A stretch of 33,425 nt of DNA from Chitinophaga pinensis (GCA_945865645.1 CAMBEI010000025.1:1-33425); one strand, 5' to 3'. Shown: positions 1 through 8,641, numbered from the stretch's first letter. Notes: generated from the sequence alone by a model not told the origin. Numbers and translations: made by a program.

Positions 1-7
1 TACAAAT

Positions 8-730
8 TTATTTTACAATCTCAATATTATCTTCGGTAAGTAAGGGTAGATTTTTAAACCGTAAAATAATATTTCCGGTTGTTATTACATCTTTTTGGCA
101 ATACGTAACAATGCGTTCTAGATTTTTTTCTTTCCAATACACATCGCCAACCATGCTGCCATCAATATCATCTTTTGGTGATGGGACCTGCAGTGAAGCT
201 GCGAGTAATTTTAAGGAAGTATAATGTTTATAATCGCCAAAGCGCCAATACTGAAAAGTATCTACCATATTGGTTTCCCATGGTTTCATATTTTGAAAAT
301 TTAAAACGGAAGGAATAGATAACCCATTAATCAACAAACGACGACAAATGAAAGGAATATCAAACTCTTTGATATTATGTCCAGTAAAACTTCGATTATT
401 TTTATTAACATCCAACTTTTGCATAGCAGCGATAAATGCTTCTAATAAGATTTTTTCATCCTCCCCATAATAAGATTTTAATCTAAGTTGAATTGCATTA
501 TCATTTAGAATAAAAAATCCAATACTAATACAAACGACTTTAGAAAACTCAGCCATTACGCCTGCACGCTGCGGATAAAACTCAGCTGTAGTAACATTTT
601 CAGGTAGCAATCGTTGAACCTTTTCTTCCCAAAGGGTTTTCCAATCTTCACTCAGTTCTTCAAAGCTGGAATGTTCAGGTACTGTTTCAATATCAATTAA
701 AAGCAGGTTTTCTAATCGAATGTTGTGCAT
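8..730 (-). CDS. Predicted 3'-5' exonuclease, DEDDy (PolB-like) family
   Basis: A 240-aa protein with the three exonuclease motifs of the RNase H-like DEDD fold. Motif I is DIET (D13, E15), motif II lies in GHNIKEFD (D124) and motif III is YCQKD (Y210, D214), which places it in the DEDDy subgroup. It matches the stand-alone 'predicted 3'-5' exonuclease related to the PolB exonuclease domain', so a two-metal-ion nuclease acting on DNA ends is expected. No polymerase domain is present and there is no signal peptide, so it should be cytoplasmic. It lies downstream of fusA on the same strand but beyond fusA's terminator, so it is probably transcribed separately. I saw no clean -7 box before its ATG. 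Family call is firm; the physiological substrate is unknown. Confidence 0.85.
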   Translation of the reverse strand: MHNIRLENLLLIDIETVPEHSSFEELSEDWKTLWEEKVQRLLPENVTTAEFYPQRAGVMAEFSKVVCISIGFFILNDNAIQLRLKSYYGEDEKILLEAFIAAMQKLDVNKNNRSFTGHNIKEFDIPFICRRLLINGLSIPSVLNFQNMKPWETNMVDTFQYWRFGDYKHYTSLKLLAASLQVPSPKDDIDGSMVGDVYWKEKNLERIVTYCQKDVITTGNIILRFKNLPLLTEDNIEIVK

Positions 731-830
731 GGTGGTTGATTAAGAAAAACAATATACGATACAGATTTTATATTTGCAAGGAGGAATAATCAGTATTAAA
801 TGTGCTGTTTCCCTTATTATTAATTTTTAA

Positions 831-861
831 CAAAAGACCCCATTCTTTGCAGAATGGGGTC
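831..861 (-). terminator. Rho-independent terminator of fusA
   Basis: A perfect 11-bp stem (836-846 with 851-861) closes a 4-nt loop. On the minus strand it is followed directly by TTTTG. It sits about 70 bp past the fusA stop and separates fusA from the exonuclease gene. Confidence 0.85.
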
Positions 862-928
862 TCATTAAAATATACATTTCCATCTCCTACAAATCTTACA
901 CTTGTTGATTTAAAGGATAGGTTTTGTC

Positions 929-3088
929 TTAATCTTCTCCTATTTTCACTTTACCTTTTTGTTTTGCTATTACTTCTTCTGCAATATTATTTGGTGCAGG
1001 AGAATAATGGCTAAATTCCATGGTAGAAGTAGCACGGCCACTTGATAAGGAGCGCAGTTGGGTTACATAACCAAACATTTCGCTTAATGGCACTTTCGCT
1101 TTAATAACTTGTACACCATGTTTACTATCCATTCCTTCCAACATACCGCGCCTGCGGTTTAAATCACCCGTAACATCACCCATGTATTGATCTGGAGTTA
1201 ATACTTCCACTTTCATGATCGGTTCTAATAAAACAGGTTTTGCTTTACGGCCTGCCTCACGATATCCTTGTTTTGCGCAAAGTTCAAAACTCATTGCATC
1301 ACTATCCACTTGGTGAAAACTACCATCAAATACGCGCACCTTCATACTTTCCATTGGGTATCCAGCAAGTACACCAGTTGTCATAGCCGTTTCAAATCCT
1401 TTTTGAATAGCTGGTACAAATTCTTTTGGAATACTACCCCCAAACAAGCCATTTACAAACTGAAAATTCCCTTTATTCTTTTCTTTGTCATTTAAAAACT
1501 CTTCATCAGCTGGGCCGATTTCAAAAATAATATCAGCAAATTTACCACGACCACCAGTTTGTTTTTTCAAAGTTTCACGGTGCTCAATTGAATTTTGGAA
1601 AGCTTCTTTATAGGCAACCTGTGGAGCTCCTTGATTAATTTCTACTTTAAATTCACGACGCATACGGTCAATAATAATCTCCAGGTGTAATTCACCCATA
1701 CCACTCAGAATAGTTTGTCCAGTTTCTTCATCAGTTTTTACACGTAAAGTAGGATCTTCCTCAACTAGTTTGGCAATTGCCATACCCATTTTATCCACGT
1801 CGGCCTGTGTTTTTGGTTCAATAGCAACACTAATAACTGGCTCTGGAAAAGTCATAGCTTCCAATACAATTGGATTATCTTCATTACAAAGTGTATCTCC
1901 TGTTTTAATATCTTTAAATCCTACAGCAGCTCCAATATCACCAGCTTCAATAAAGTCAACCGGATTTTGTTTGTTGGCATGCATTTGCATGATACGGCTA
2001 ATGCGTTCATTTTTTCCTGTACGGGTGTTTAATACATAAGATCCTGAATTTAAGCGGCCACTATAAGCCCGGAAAAAAGCCAACCGACCCACAAAAGGAT
2101 CGGTCATGATCTTAAATGCCAATGCACTGAATGGCTCTTTAGGATCACAATGACGGAATAACTCTTCACCAGTATCGGGATTAATTCCTTTAACTGCCTC
2201 TATATCCATTGGGCCAGGTAAATAACGAACAATAGCATCCAAAGCCGTTTGTACGCCTTTATTTTTAAAAGACGACCCACACATCATCGGAATGATAGAA
2301 ATGTCAATGGTTGCTTTACGTATAGCTTCATGAATTTCTTCTTCAGAAATTGTATTGGGGTCATCAAAAAATTTCTCTAACAATTTATCATCATAATCAG
2401 CAACTGCTTCAATTAAATGTTGTCTCCACTCTTTCACATCCTCTACCATTTCTTCGGGAATTGGAATTTCATTGAAGGTCATTCCTAAAGTTGCATCATC
2501 CCAAACCATTGCTTTCAGGGTAATTAAATCAACGACCCCTTTAAAATTATCTTCGGCGCCAATAGGTAACTGTAAAGGCACAGCTTTAGCACCCAACATT
2601 TCTTTAATTTGTTTTACCACATTTAAGAAATCGGCACCTGCACGATCCATTTTATTTACAAAGCCAACGCGTGGCACTTTGTATTTGTTAGCCTGGCGCC
2701 AAACTGTTTCAGATTGTGGTTCTACACCACTAACGGCACAAAACAAAGCTAATAAGCCATCTAGTACACGTAAAGAACGCTCTACCTCTACGGTAAAATC
2801 AACGTGACCTGGGGTATCAATAATATTGAATTTATATTGTTTAGTATCTGCAATTTTTTTTCCTTGGTCCATCGGAAAATTCCAAAAACAAGTAGTAGCA
2901 GCCGAAGTAATAGTTATACCTCTTTCTTGCTCCTGAGCCATCCAGTCCATGGTTGCAGCACCATCATGCACTTCTCCAATTTTATGATTAACACCTGTAT
3001 AATATAATATACGTTCGGTGGTAGTTGTTTTACCGGCATCAATGTGAGCGGCAATTCCAAAATTTCTTTGATAACGTAAATCTGCCAT
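929..3088 (-). CDS. fusA: Translation elongation factor G
   Basis: A 719-aa translational GTPase that drives ribosomal translocation. G1 is AHIDAGKT (residues 14-21), the switch I region has RGITI (56-60), G3 is DTPGH (91-95) and G4 is NKMD (145-148). Domains II-V follow, and the length is close to the usual ~700 aa. The ATG at 3088 gives the canonical start [20 protein letters not shown]. It is the third gene of the str cluster (rpsL-rpsG-fusA), but a terminator after rpsG and a consensus promoter at 3294-3324 indicate independent transcription with a ~200-nt leader. rpsJ, which usually follows fusA in this phylum, is absent. Only one EF-G is seen, so a second paralogue elsewhere cannot be excluded. 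Confidence 0.98.
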   Translation of the reverse strand: MADLRYQRNFGIAAHIDAGKTTTTERILYYTGVNHKIGEVHDGAATMDWMAQEQERGITITSAATTCFWNFPMDQGKKIADTKQYKFNIIDTPGHVDFTVEVERSLRVLDGLLALFCAVSGVEPQSETVWRQANKYKVPRVGFVNKMDRAGADFLNVVKQIKEMLGAKAVPLQLPIGAEDNFKGVVDLITLKAMVWDDATLGMTFNEIPIPEEMVEDVKEWRQHLIEAVADYDDKLLEKFFDDPNTISEEEIHEAIRKATIDISIIPMMCGSSFKNKGVQTALDAIVRYLPGPMDIEAVKGINPDTGEELFRHCDPKEPFSALAFKIMTDPFVGRLAFFRAYSGRLNSGSYVLNTRTGKNERISRIMQMHANKQNPVDFIEAGDIGAAVGFKDIKTGDTLCNEDNPIVLEAMTFPEPVISVAIEPKTQADVDKMGMAIAKLVEEDPTLRVKTDEETGQTILSGMGELHLEIIIDRMRREFKVEINQGAPQVAYKEAFQNSIEHRETLKKQTGGRGKFADIIFEIGPADEEFLNDKEKNKGNFQFVNGLFGGSIPKEFVPAIQKGFETAMTTGVLAGYPMESMKVRVFDGSFHQVDSDAMSFELCAKQGYREAGRKAKPVLLEPIMKVEVLTPDQYMGDVTGDLNRRRGMLEGMDSKHGVQVIKAKVPLSEMFGYVTQLRSLSSGRATSTMEFSHYSPAPNNIAEEVIAKQKGKVKIGED

Positions 3089-3293
3089 TTTTTTTTATTT
3101 AAATATTTAATATTTTATTTTGAGTTATATATTTTCTCTTATCCCATTAAACCTTTATTCATATTTTACCACAGTGTAGCTACAGTGTATTTCCCGTAAG
3201 TGTTGGGAACTGTTCGATATGTTAAATAAATACTCTCATAGCATGCTAATTAAGTACAATTCCATTAGACCATTATTGCATCTTTTAGCGGCG

Positions 3294-3324
3294 CAAAGGT
3301 ACATTTTTTTATTTAAAATACAAA
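3294..3324 (-). promoter_or_regulatory. fusA promoter, Bacteroidota type (-33 TTTG, -7 TAnnTTTG)
   Basis: Read on the minus strand: TTTG (3324-3321), 19-nt spacer, TACCTTTG (3301-3294). This is a full match to the Bacteroidota housekeeping consensus. The predicted transcript start is near 3290. Confidence 0.65.
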
Positions 3325-3370
3325 GCATCAGAACAAGCGTTTTGAGGAAAGGTAATTTTATTAAGCCTGT

Positions 3371-3400
3371 AAAAAAAGCCACCCTATTTTGGATGGCTTT
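3371..3400 (-). terminator. Terminator or attenuator after rpsG
   Basis: A 10-bp stem with one G-U pair (3375-3384 with 3391-3400) and a 6-nt loop. On the minus strand it is followed by a run of T (plus-strand A run 3371-3377). It begins 20 bp after the rpsG stop and would partly or fully uncouple fusA from rpsL-rpsG. Confidence 0.8.
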
Positions 3401-3420
3401 AAATATCTTGTTTTTATAAA

Positions 3421-3888
3421 TTAAATTCTAAAGTGAGCAAACGCTTTGTTGGCTTCTGCCATACGGTGCGTGTCTTCTTTCTTTTTAAATGATGCGCCTT
3501 CTCCTTTACTAGCTGCAACTATTTCATTAGCTAACTTATCAGACATGCTGCGACCATTTCGGTCACGGCTATATTTAATCATCCATTTAATGCTTAAAGA
3601 AACCTTTCTATCGGTACGAACCTCAGCAGGTATTTGAAAGGTAGCGCCACCAATACGGCGGCTACGCACTTCAACACCAGGGGTGATATTAGTAAGGGCT
3701 TTTTTCCAAACCTCATATCCATCTTCTCCTGTTTGCTTACTGACTTTATCTAAAGCATCATAAAAAATAATGTATGCGCCACTTTTTTTACCAGCCCACA
3801 TTAGGTTGTTTACAAAACGTGTGACCAACTTATCATTAAATTTTGGATCAGGTGCTAAGGGTATTTTTTTCGGTTGTGTCTTCCTCAT
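3421..3888 (-). CDS. rpsG: 30S ribosomal protein S7
   Basis: A 155-aa primary 16S rRNA-binding protein that nucleates assembly of the 30S head. It shows family hallmarks such as KFNDKLVTRFVNNLMWAGKKS near the N terminus, the motif VEVRSRRIGGATFQIP, and the C-terminal HRMAEANKAFAHFR. The length is standard. It lies 56 bp after rpsL in the same orientation and is probably co-transcribed from the rpsL promoter; a hairpin with a T run follows its stop. Confidence 0.98.
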   Translation of the reverse strand: MRKTQPKKIPLAPDPKFNDKLVTRFVNNLMWAGKKSGAYIIFYDALDKVSKQTGEDGYEVWKKALTNITPGVEVRSRRIGGATFQIPAEVRTDRKVSLSIKWMIKYSRDRNGRSMSDKLANEIVAASKGEGASFKKKEDTHRMAEANKAFAHFRI

Positions 3889-3944
3889 TGTTGTTTATTT
3901 TATCTTACTATATCATAACATTTTACGATGAATTAGTAGATGAG

Positions 3945-4319
3945 TTATTTTTTAGCTTTTTTAGTTCCGTACTTACTACGACTTTGTTTACGATCTTTAA
4001 CACCAGCAGTATCTAAACTACCACGTACAATATGGTAACGTACACCTGGTAAATCTTTTACCCTTCCTCCACGTATTAATACAATAGAGTGCTCCTGTAA
4101 ATTGTGTCCTTCACCTGGTATATAGGCAATTACCTCAATTTTATTGGTTAAACGAACTTTAGCAACTTTACGCAAAGCTGAGTTTGGTTTTTTAGGCGTT
4201 GTTGTATATACTCTAGTACAAACACCTCTGCGCTGCGGACAGCTATCCAAGGCCCTAGATTTACTTTTCGCTTTAATTACTTCTCTTCCTTTTCTTACTA
4301 ACTGTTGTATTGTAGGCAT
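3945..4319 (-). CDS. rpsL: 30S ribosomal protein S12
   Basis: A 124-aa decoding-centre protein and first gene of the str cluster. It contains [20 protein letters not shown] and [13 protein letters not shown]. Lys43 and Lys88, the positions where substitutions classically confer streptomycin resistance in E. coli S12, are both lysine here. That matches the susceptible form at these two sites. The ATG at 4319 has a -7 box about 25 nt upstream. Confidence 0.98.
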   Translation of the reverse strand: MPTIQQLVRKGREVIKAKSKSRALDSCPQRRGVCTRVYTTTPKKPNSALRKVAKVRLTNKIEVIAYIPGEGHNLQEHSIVLIRGGRVKDLPGVRYHIVRGSLDTAGVKDRKQSRSKYGTKKAKK

Positions 4320-4343
4320 TATATACTTTTAATTTTCGGACGG

Positions 4344-4351
4344 CAAAGGTA
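4344..4351 (-). promoter_or_regulatory. -7 box of the rpsL-rpsG promoter
   Basis: TACCTTTG on the minus strand matches TAnnTTTG exactly. The predicted transcript start is near 4340, giving a ~20-nt leader before rpsL. I found no clear TTG at the -33 position. Confidence 0.55.
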
Positions 4352-4414
4352 GTATTTATGATTTGATTTGAGAAACTTAAACTTAAAAAAAAAGAAAATA
4401 TATTAACAATAATT

Positions 4415-4441
4415 TAAAAAACCGCTTTAGTAGGCGATTTT
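4415..4441 (-). terminator. Terminator of ilvE
   Basis: An 8-bp stem with one G-U pair (4418-4425 with 4434-4441) and an 8-nt loop. On the minus strand a T-rich tract follows. It starts 25 bp past the ilvE stop. Confidence 0.6.
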
Positions 4442-4465
4442 AATAGCTATTATAGGTTATAAAAA

Positions 4466-5530
4466 TTAAATCTTCTCCATCCAACCATGGCGATCCAGCA
4501 AACTGCCATATCGAATTCCATTTAAGGTTTCTTTAATATAAGGCCCTGATTTCCAAGTATCTACATCAAAATGCATCACATAATCTTTGTATCGAAGTTC
4601 TTTTATCAGCGAAATTGTAGCAGCAGTGCCGGTTCCAAACACTTCTTGCAACTGACCAGATTTATGTGCTTCAATAATCTCATCAATACTTAAACGTCTT
4701 TCTTCTACTTCTACTCCCATATCCTTTAAAACGGCAATAACGCTATCTCTAGTAACGCCAGCCAATATAGTTCCTGAATCTAAACCTGGCGTAATTGCTT
4801 TATTACCAATAATAAAAAATACATTCATTGTGCCACATTCCTGCACATATTTATGTTCAAAAGCATCTGTCCATAAAACCTGATCGTAGCCCCTTTTTTT
4901 AGCTTCCGCTGTAGGGTGCATGGCTGCGCCATAATTACCAGCAGCTTTAGCGTAACCAACGCCACCTGGCACAGCCCTTACATATTCTTCTTCAACATAA
5001 ATACGCATTGGCGTAGTATAATAAGGTCCGCTAGGACTAAGAATAATCATAAATTTATATTTATCACTTGGCCTAACCCCAATCATATGATCACAGCTAA
5101 ACATAAATGGTCGAATATACAAAGCATGATCGGATTGTTGTGGAATCCAGTTGTTATCAAGGCTTACAAGCAGCCGCATTCCTTCCATAAAAATATCTTC
5201 GGGCACTTGTGGCATCTCCATTCGTTCGGCCGATATATTAAAACGCTTATAATTGTCTAAGGGACGAAAAATAAAAGCCTCTCCATTCGTATTTTTATAT
5301 GCTTTAATACCTTCAAAAATTGATTGCCCATAGTGTATTGCGGCTACTGAAGGATCTAACAATAAGGGCTGGTATGGTTTAATTTCTACTTGCTTCCATT
5401 CTCCATCTTCATAATCCACTTCTAACATATGATCTGTAAAATATTTTCCAAATGGAATATTTTCAAGATTTATATCATTAAGCTTACTGCGTTCAACTTT
5501 TGTAATATTTATATTTTTAGCTGCAATCAT
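4466..5530 (-). CDS. ilvE: Branched-chain amino acid aminotransferase
   Basis: A 354-aa PLP fold-type IV aminotransferase that interconverts Leu, Ile and Val with their 2-oxo acids, using glutamate/2-oxoglutarate. The PLP lysine is K195 in GYAKAAGNY. Further family motifs are HYGQSIFEGIKAY (66-78), LYIRPFMF (137-144), QECGTMNVFF and FGTGTAATI. The length and LYIRPF pattern match the longer, eukaryote-like BCAT group rather than the ~300-aa E. coli form. It is monocistronic, with its own terminator, and divergent from the 166-aa gene at 5589. A near-match to the -7 box (TTTCTTTG) lies about 20 nt upstream. D-amino-acid transaminase or aminodeoxychorismate lyase is less likely given the length and motifs. 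Confidence 0.95.
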   Translation of the reverse strand: MIAAKNINITKVERSKLNDINLENIPFGKYFTDHMLEVDYEDGEWKQVEIKPYQPLLLDPSVAAIHYGQSIFEGIKAYKNTNGEAFIFRPLDNYKRFNISAERMEMPQVPEDIFMEGMRLLVSLDNNWIPQQSDHALYIRPFMFSCDHMIGVRPSDKYKFMIILSPSGPYYTTPMRIYVEEEYVRAVPGGVGYAKAAGNYGAAMHPTAEAKKRGYDQVLWTDAFEHKYVQECGTMNVFFIIGNKAITPGLDSGTILAGVTRDSVIAVLKDMGVEVEERRLSIDEIIEAHKSGQLQEVFGTGTAATISLIKELRYKDYVMHFDVDTWKSGPYIKETLNGIRYGSLLDRHGWMEKI

Positions 5531-5588
5531 AATCCTTAATTTTACTGCAAAGAAACGAAAAAAATAAGAGTTTATAAATTACATTTTA

Positions 5589-6089
5589 ATGAGTTTAGAT
5601 AATATTCAAATTCCGATATCAATCATTCAAAGTTTGTATGGTAAATCTTTATATGATTTAAAAGTAGTTAAAGATCTTAGTACTATAATTGAATCAAATG
5701 ATTTTTCTTTTTTAGGTAGTAATCAGAAAAATATTGTCCTAGTCGTTAGCTCCTCACTAGCTATTTATTTGCCTGATGAAGAGCTTAATTTTTTATTAGG
5801 CATACTAACTGCTTGCAAATTAAGTATGGCTGATATTGCGTTAATCAATATGAAAAAAAATCCCGCACTCATTTATACTAATATTACAAGCCAGCTAAAT
5901 GCAGAAAAAATATTTCTATTTGGTTTAGATGCCCAATCGTTGAAATTGCCTTTACAGTTTGAAAATTATCAAATTCAAAATTACAATAACCAGGTTTATC
6001 TTTCTTCTGTTTCATTGAGTGAATTACAAAAAGATAATGGAGAAAAATTAAAATTATGGAATTGTTTAAAAACTATATTTTCATTGTAA
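5589..6089 (+). CDS. Conserved hypothetical protein, first gene of the rdgB cluster
   Basis: A 166-aa cytoplasmic protein with no signal peptide or membrane segment that I cannot assign firmly. The middle region (about residues 45-90) alternates hydrophobic strands and a helix, with YLPDEELNFLLGILTACKL followed by ADIALINM. The C terminus ends in KLWNCLKTIF. That layout resembles small single-domain proteins with a uracil-DNA-glycosylase-like or DNA polymerase III psi-like fold, but this is only a visual impression. It starts 58 bp from the divergent ilvE and ends 16 bp before rdgB, so it is probably co-transcribed with rdgB and the thioesterase. Base composition is like its neighbours. Confidence 0.7.
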   Translation: MSLDNIQIPISIIQSLYGKSLYDLKVVKDLSTIIESNDFSFLGSNQKNIVLVVSSSLAIYLPDEELNFLLGILTACKLSMADIALINMKKNPALIYTNITSQLNAEKIFLFGLDAQSLKLPLQFENYQIQNYNNQVYLSSVSLSELQKDNGEKLKLWNCLKTIFSL

Positions 6090-6105
6090 TTATTTTATAA
6101 CAGAA

Positions 6106-6681
6106 ATGGACACCCTCATATTTGCCACCAATAATCAAAATAAGGTTGAAGAAGTAAGGTCGTTGTTGGCCAATCTTTTTAATATTATAACATTAAAAGA
6201 AGCCGGTATAGACATTGATATTCCGGAGCCGCATGATAGCCTAGAAGCTAACGCCACTGAAAAGTCAAAAACAATTTTTAGTATGACAAATAAAAATTGC
6301 TTTAGTGAAGACACAGGACTGGAGGTAGAAGCATTGAATGGAGAGCCAGGTGTACACAGTGCAAGATATGCCGGAGAATGCCGAATCTTTAACGACAATA
6401 TAGAAAAACTTTTAAACAATCTTAATGTAGAAAATAATAAAACTGCCCGTTTTAGAACAGTAATATCATTATTACTTGATGGTAGAGAGTATTTTTTTGA
6501 AGGCATTTGTTCAGGTAAAATTATTTCCGAAAAAAAAGGTAAAAATGGCTTTGGATATGATTCGATTTTTATACCCGACGGCAGTGATAAAACTTTTGCT
6601 GAAATGGATATGGAAGAAAAAAATAAATTTAGTCACCGTAAAAAAGCTATGCAAAAATTAATAAAATTTTTAAAACCCTAA
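6106..6681 (+). CDS. rdgB: XTP/dITP pyrophosphatase (house-cleaning NTPase)
   Basis: A 191-aa Ham1/RdgB-family enzyme that hydrolyses dITP, dXTP and XTP to monophosphates, keeping deaminated purines out of DNA and RNA. The N terminus ATNNQNKVEEV supplies the phosphate-binding NNxxK motif. SEDTGLEVEALNGEPGVHSARYAGE (from residue 67) carries the catalytic Asp69. GFGYDSIFIP and SHRKKAM are the base-recognition motifs near the C terminus. The length is normal. It lies 16 bp after the 166-aa gene and 1 nt before the thioesterase gene, so these three almost certainly form an operon. Confidence 0.96.
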   Translation: MDTLIFATNNQNKVEEVRSLLANLFNIITLKEAGIDIDIPEPHDSLEANATEKSKTIFSMTNKNCFSEDTGLEVEALNGEPGVHSARYAGECRIFNDNIEKLLNNLNVENNKTARFRTVISLLLDGREYFFEGICSGKIISEKKGKNGFGYDSIFIPDGSDKTFAEMDMEEKNKFSHRKKAMQKLIKFLKP

Positions 6682-6682
6682 A

Positions 6683-7114
6683 ATGGCAAGAATAAAACTT
6701 GAAATTCCAAAGCACATTATTTATACCTGTAAAATACCTGTTAGGGTATGTGATATTAACTACGGATGCCATGTAGGTAATGATGCATTTGTAAATATTA
6801 TTCATGAAGCCAGGGCGCAATGGCTAAATAAATATGGTTATACCGAATTACAAATAGAAGGTAATGGCCTAGTGATGAGTGAGCTTGTTATAGAATTTAA
6901 AAAAGAGTCTTTTTATGGCGATGTGGTAGACATAACACTCTATGTAGGCGAAATATTTAGAATAGGCTTTGAATTATACTACCAACTTTTTACAACCCGA
7001 AACAAAGAACCCCTTTTATTGACTAAAGCAAAAACAGTAATGATTTGTTATGATTATGAGTCAAAAAAAACAGTTTCAATTCCTAAAAATTTAAACACAA
7101 TCCTTACGGCTTAA
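6683..7114 (+). CDS. Hotdog-fold acyl-CoA thioesterase (4HBT/YbgC type)
   Basis: A 143-aa single hotdog domain. The catalytic signature VCDINYGCHVGNDAFVN contains the conserved Asp24 and the HxGN turn (H30-N33), followed by the long hotdog helix HEARAQWLNKYGY. It probably hydrolyses an acyl-CoA or related thioester; the acyl group cannot be told from sequence. Its ATG is separated by 1 nt from the rdgB stop, suggesting translational coupling. Its 3' end overlaps the convergent aroE by 4 bp. Confidence 0.88.
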   Translation: MARIKLEIPKHIIYTCKIPVRVCDINYGCHVGNDAFVNIIHEARAQWLNKYGYTELQIEGNGLVMSELVIEFKKESFYGDVVDITLYVGEIFRIGFELYYQLFTTRNKEPLLLTKAKTVMICYDYESKKTVSIPKNLNTILTA

Positions 7115-7851
7115 TCTTCGTTCCACCTTATCCAATTTTCTTCGGCCTGAATAATCAGCATCTCAAAACCATTAATTATAATAGCCCCTTGCGCCTCGCC
7201 CTTTTGTAAGAATAAAGTTTTGGCTGGTTTATATACTAGATCAAACAAATAATGATCAGCGGTTAATAAGTCATAAGGCAAATCAGGACAAGTATCTTCA
7301 GCTGGCGACATGCCTAGCGGTGTTGCATTTATGATAATATTGTGCTCCTTAATAATTGCATCAGTAATTTTATCGTATTGAATAAAATTTGTAAAATCAC
7401 TTACATTTCTTGAAACAACTAAAAATTGGATACCTAATTTTTTAAGTATATACCTTACTGCTTTAGATGCACCTCCAGAGCCTAATACCAATGCTTTTTT
7501 ATGATATGGTTTTAAATTTTTTACAAAAGATTTCTCAAATCCAATGATATCTGTATTATAAGCAGTTAATTCGGCACCCCGTATTTTAATGCAGTTTGCA
7601 GCACCAATTTGTTTTACTTCATCTGATAAGTGTGTAACATAATTGAGTACTTTTTCTTTATAAGGAATAGTTACACTCAAGCCTTTAAGTGAAGTATTAT
7701 TAATTAAAAATGTAGGAAACCCTTCTATTGATATTAAGGGAAAAGAATAGTAAGCAGAATCGACTATTCCTTCTTTTTCTATTTTTTCGGTAAAGTATTG
7801 TTTAGAAAACGAGTGCGTTAATGGAAATCCAATAGTGCCGTAAATGGTCAT
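7111..7851 (-). CDS. aroE: Shikimate dehydrogenase
   Basis: A 246-aa NADP(H)-dependent enzyme that reduces 3-dehydroshikimate to shikimate in aromatic amino acid biosynthesis. The substrate-binding N-terminal domain shows PLTHSFS, then TIPYKE with the catalytic Lys65, then NTDIIGF with Asp101. The Rossmann domain shows GSGGASKAV and INATPLGM. It is somewhat shorter than the E. coli enzyme (272 aa) but has all key residues. It starts 8 nt after comA on the same strand and so is probably co-transcribed with it. It converges with the thioesterase gene with a 4-bp overlap. Confidence 0.95.
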   Translation of the reverse strand: MTIYGTIGFPLTHSFSKQYFTEKIEKEGIVDSAYYSFPLISIEGFPTFLINNTSLKGLSVTIPYKEKVLNYVTHLSDEVKQIGAANCIKIRGAELTAYNTDIIGFEKSFVKNLKPYHKKALVLGSGGASKAVRYILKKLGIQFLVVSRNVSDFTNFIQYDKITDAIIKEHNIIINATPLGMSPAEDTCPDLPYDLLTADHYLFDLVYKPAKTLFLQKGEAQGAIIINGFEMLIIQAEENWIRWNED

Positions 7852-7859
7852 TATTCAAT

Positions 7860-8621
7860 TTATTTATTCAAATATAAATGAAACGTATCACCCCTTAAAC
7901 CAATACGCATAGCCTCTAAAGGAATGACTTCATTGGGAGCAATATTTCCTAGGTTAACATTGCAGCCAATAAGTTCTAAAAAGTATAGTTGCTGTGCTTT
8001 TTGAGGCGCTTCCCAAATAATTTTTCCTTCGGGAATTTTAGTAAGTATTTCTTGTACTAATCCTTCTCTTACTTCTCCAGTGCCCCTGTATATACCCACA
8101 TTACCAGCTTCTCTTGCTTCTGCAATTACATAGGTGGAGCCCGCCTCCAATTCAGCATGCATTAATTCAATCCATTTATAAGGAGGAAGAATATGTGCTG
8201 CATCTTTGCTGCCAACTTCACTTAGTACCACACCAATTTTAGCTAATTTTTCTATGTAGCCGCACTTTTCGGCATGTGGTATTTCAATAGATCCATCACT
8301 AACCTCCATATAGCTAACGTTATATTCTTTACATACATTAAGATAATCTTCAAATTGATTTCTAATTAAAAATGCTTCAAAAAGGGTGCCTCCAAAATAT
8401 ATAGGCATATTATAGGAACTATAAACTTCCAATTTTTCTTTTAAATTTGGGGTAACGTAAGATGTGCCAAAGCCAAGTTTTACAACATCTACATGAGGAT
8501 GGGTTGCGCTCATAAAATTTTTTGCCTCTTCTACACTTAACCCTTTATCCATTACCATAGTAATTCCATGAGTGCGGGGTTGTTGGGTACGCTCTGGTAT
8601 TTGAGAAAGATTAAAATTCAT
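7860..8621 (-). CDS. comA: Phosphosulfolactate synthase (ComA family)
   Basis: A 253-aa TIM-barrel protein of the (2R)-phospho-3-sulfolactate synthase family, which adds sulfite to phosphoenolpyruvate. Recognisable segments are RTHGITMVMDKGLS (16-29), VVKLGFGTSY (46-55), IYFGGTLFEAF (74-84), EVSDGSIEIP (106-115) and AEAREAGNVGIY (167-178). The length is typical. In methanogens this is the first step of coenzyme M synthesis, and in Bacillus a homologue makes sulfolactate. Coenzyme M is not expected in this phylum, so the product more likely feeds sulfolactate or cysteate. It has its own -7 box and lies 8 nt upstream of aroE. The family call is strong; the end product is inference. Confidence 0.88.
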   Translation of the reverse strand: MNFNLSQIPERTQQPRTHGITMVMDKGLSVEEAKNFMSATHPHVDVVKLGFGTSYVTPNLKEKLEVYSSYNMPIYFGGTLFEAFLIRNQFEDYLNVCKEYNVSYMEVSDGSIEIPHAEKCGYIEKLAKIGVVLSEVGSKDAAHILPPYKWIELMHAELEAGSTYVIAEAREAGNVGIYRGTGEVREGLVQEILTKIPEGKIIWEAPQKAQQLYFLELIGCNVNLGNIAPNEVIPLEAMRIGLRGDTFHLYLNK

Positions 8622-8641
8622 AATGTTATTTTAAAGAAATG

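Larger units (their letters stand above)
3089..3420 (-). promoter_or_regulatory. rpsG-fusA intergenic region: fusA leader, promoter and upstream terminator
   Basis: This 332-bp gap has no credible gene. On the minus strand it contains, in order, the rpsG terminator (3371-3400), a fusA promoter (TTTG at 3321-3324 and TACCTTTG at 3294-3301, 19 nt apart), and a long AT-rich leader. The leader holds the direct repeat ACAGTGTA (3171-3178 and 3182-3189), a small hairpin (TTCCC 3191-3195 with GGGAA 3205-3209) and the palindrome TAGCATGCTA (3239-3248). Whether the leader regulates fusA is unknown. Confidence 0.6.

Noticed and set aside
769..823. Plus-strand TATATTTG box (769-776), an AAGGAGG-like sequence and an ATG opening a 7-codon peptide before the fusA hairpin
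   Set aside because: TAnnTTTG is common in such AT-rich DNA, the peptide is minimal and the hairpin has no T tract on the plus strand. Nothing else supports a gene or small RNA.
802..1014. Plus-strand open frame overlapping the end of fusA
   Set aside because: Low-complexity translation, antisense to the conserved fusA C terminus, no homology recognised. The same reasoning excludes the other frames antisense to ribosomal, ilvE, yidC, susC and guaB genes.
3945..4319. Streptomycin-resistance changes in rpsL
   Set aside because: Lys43 and Lys88 are both unchanged.
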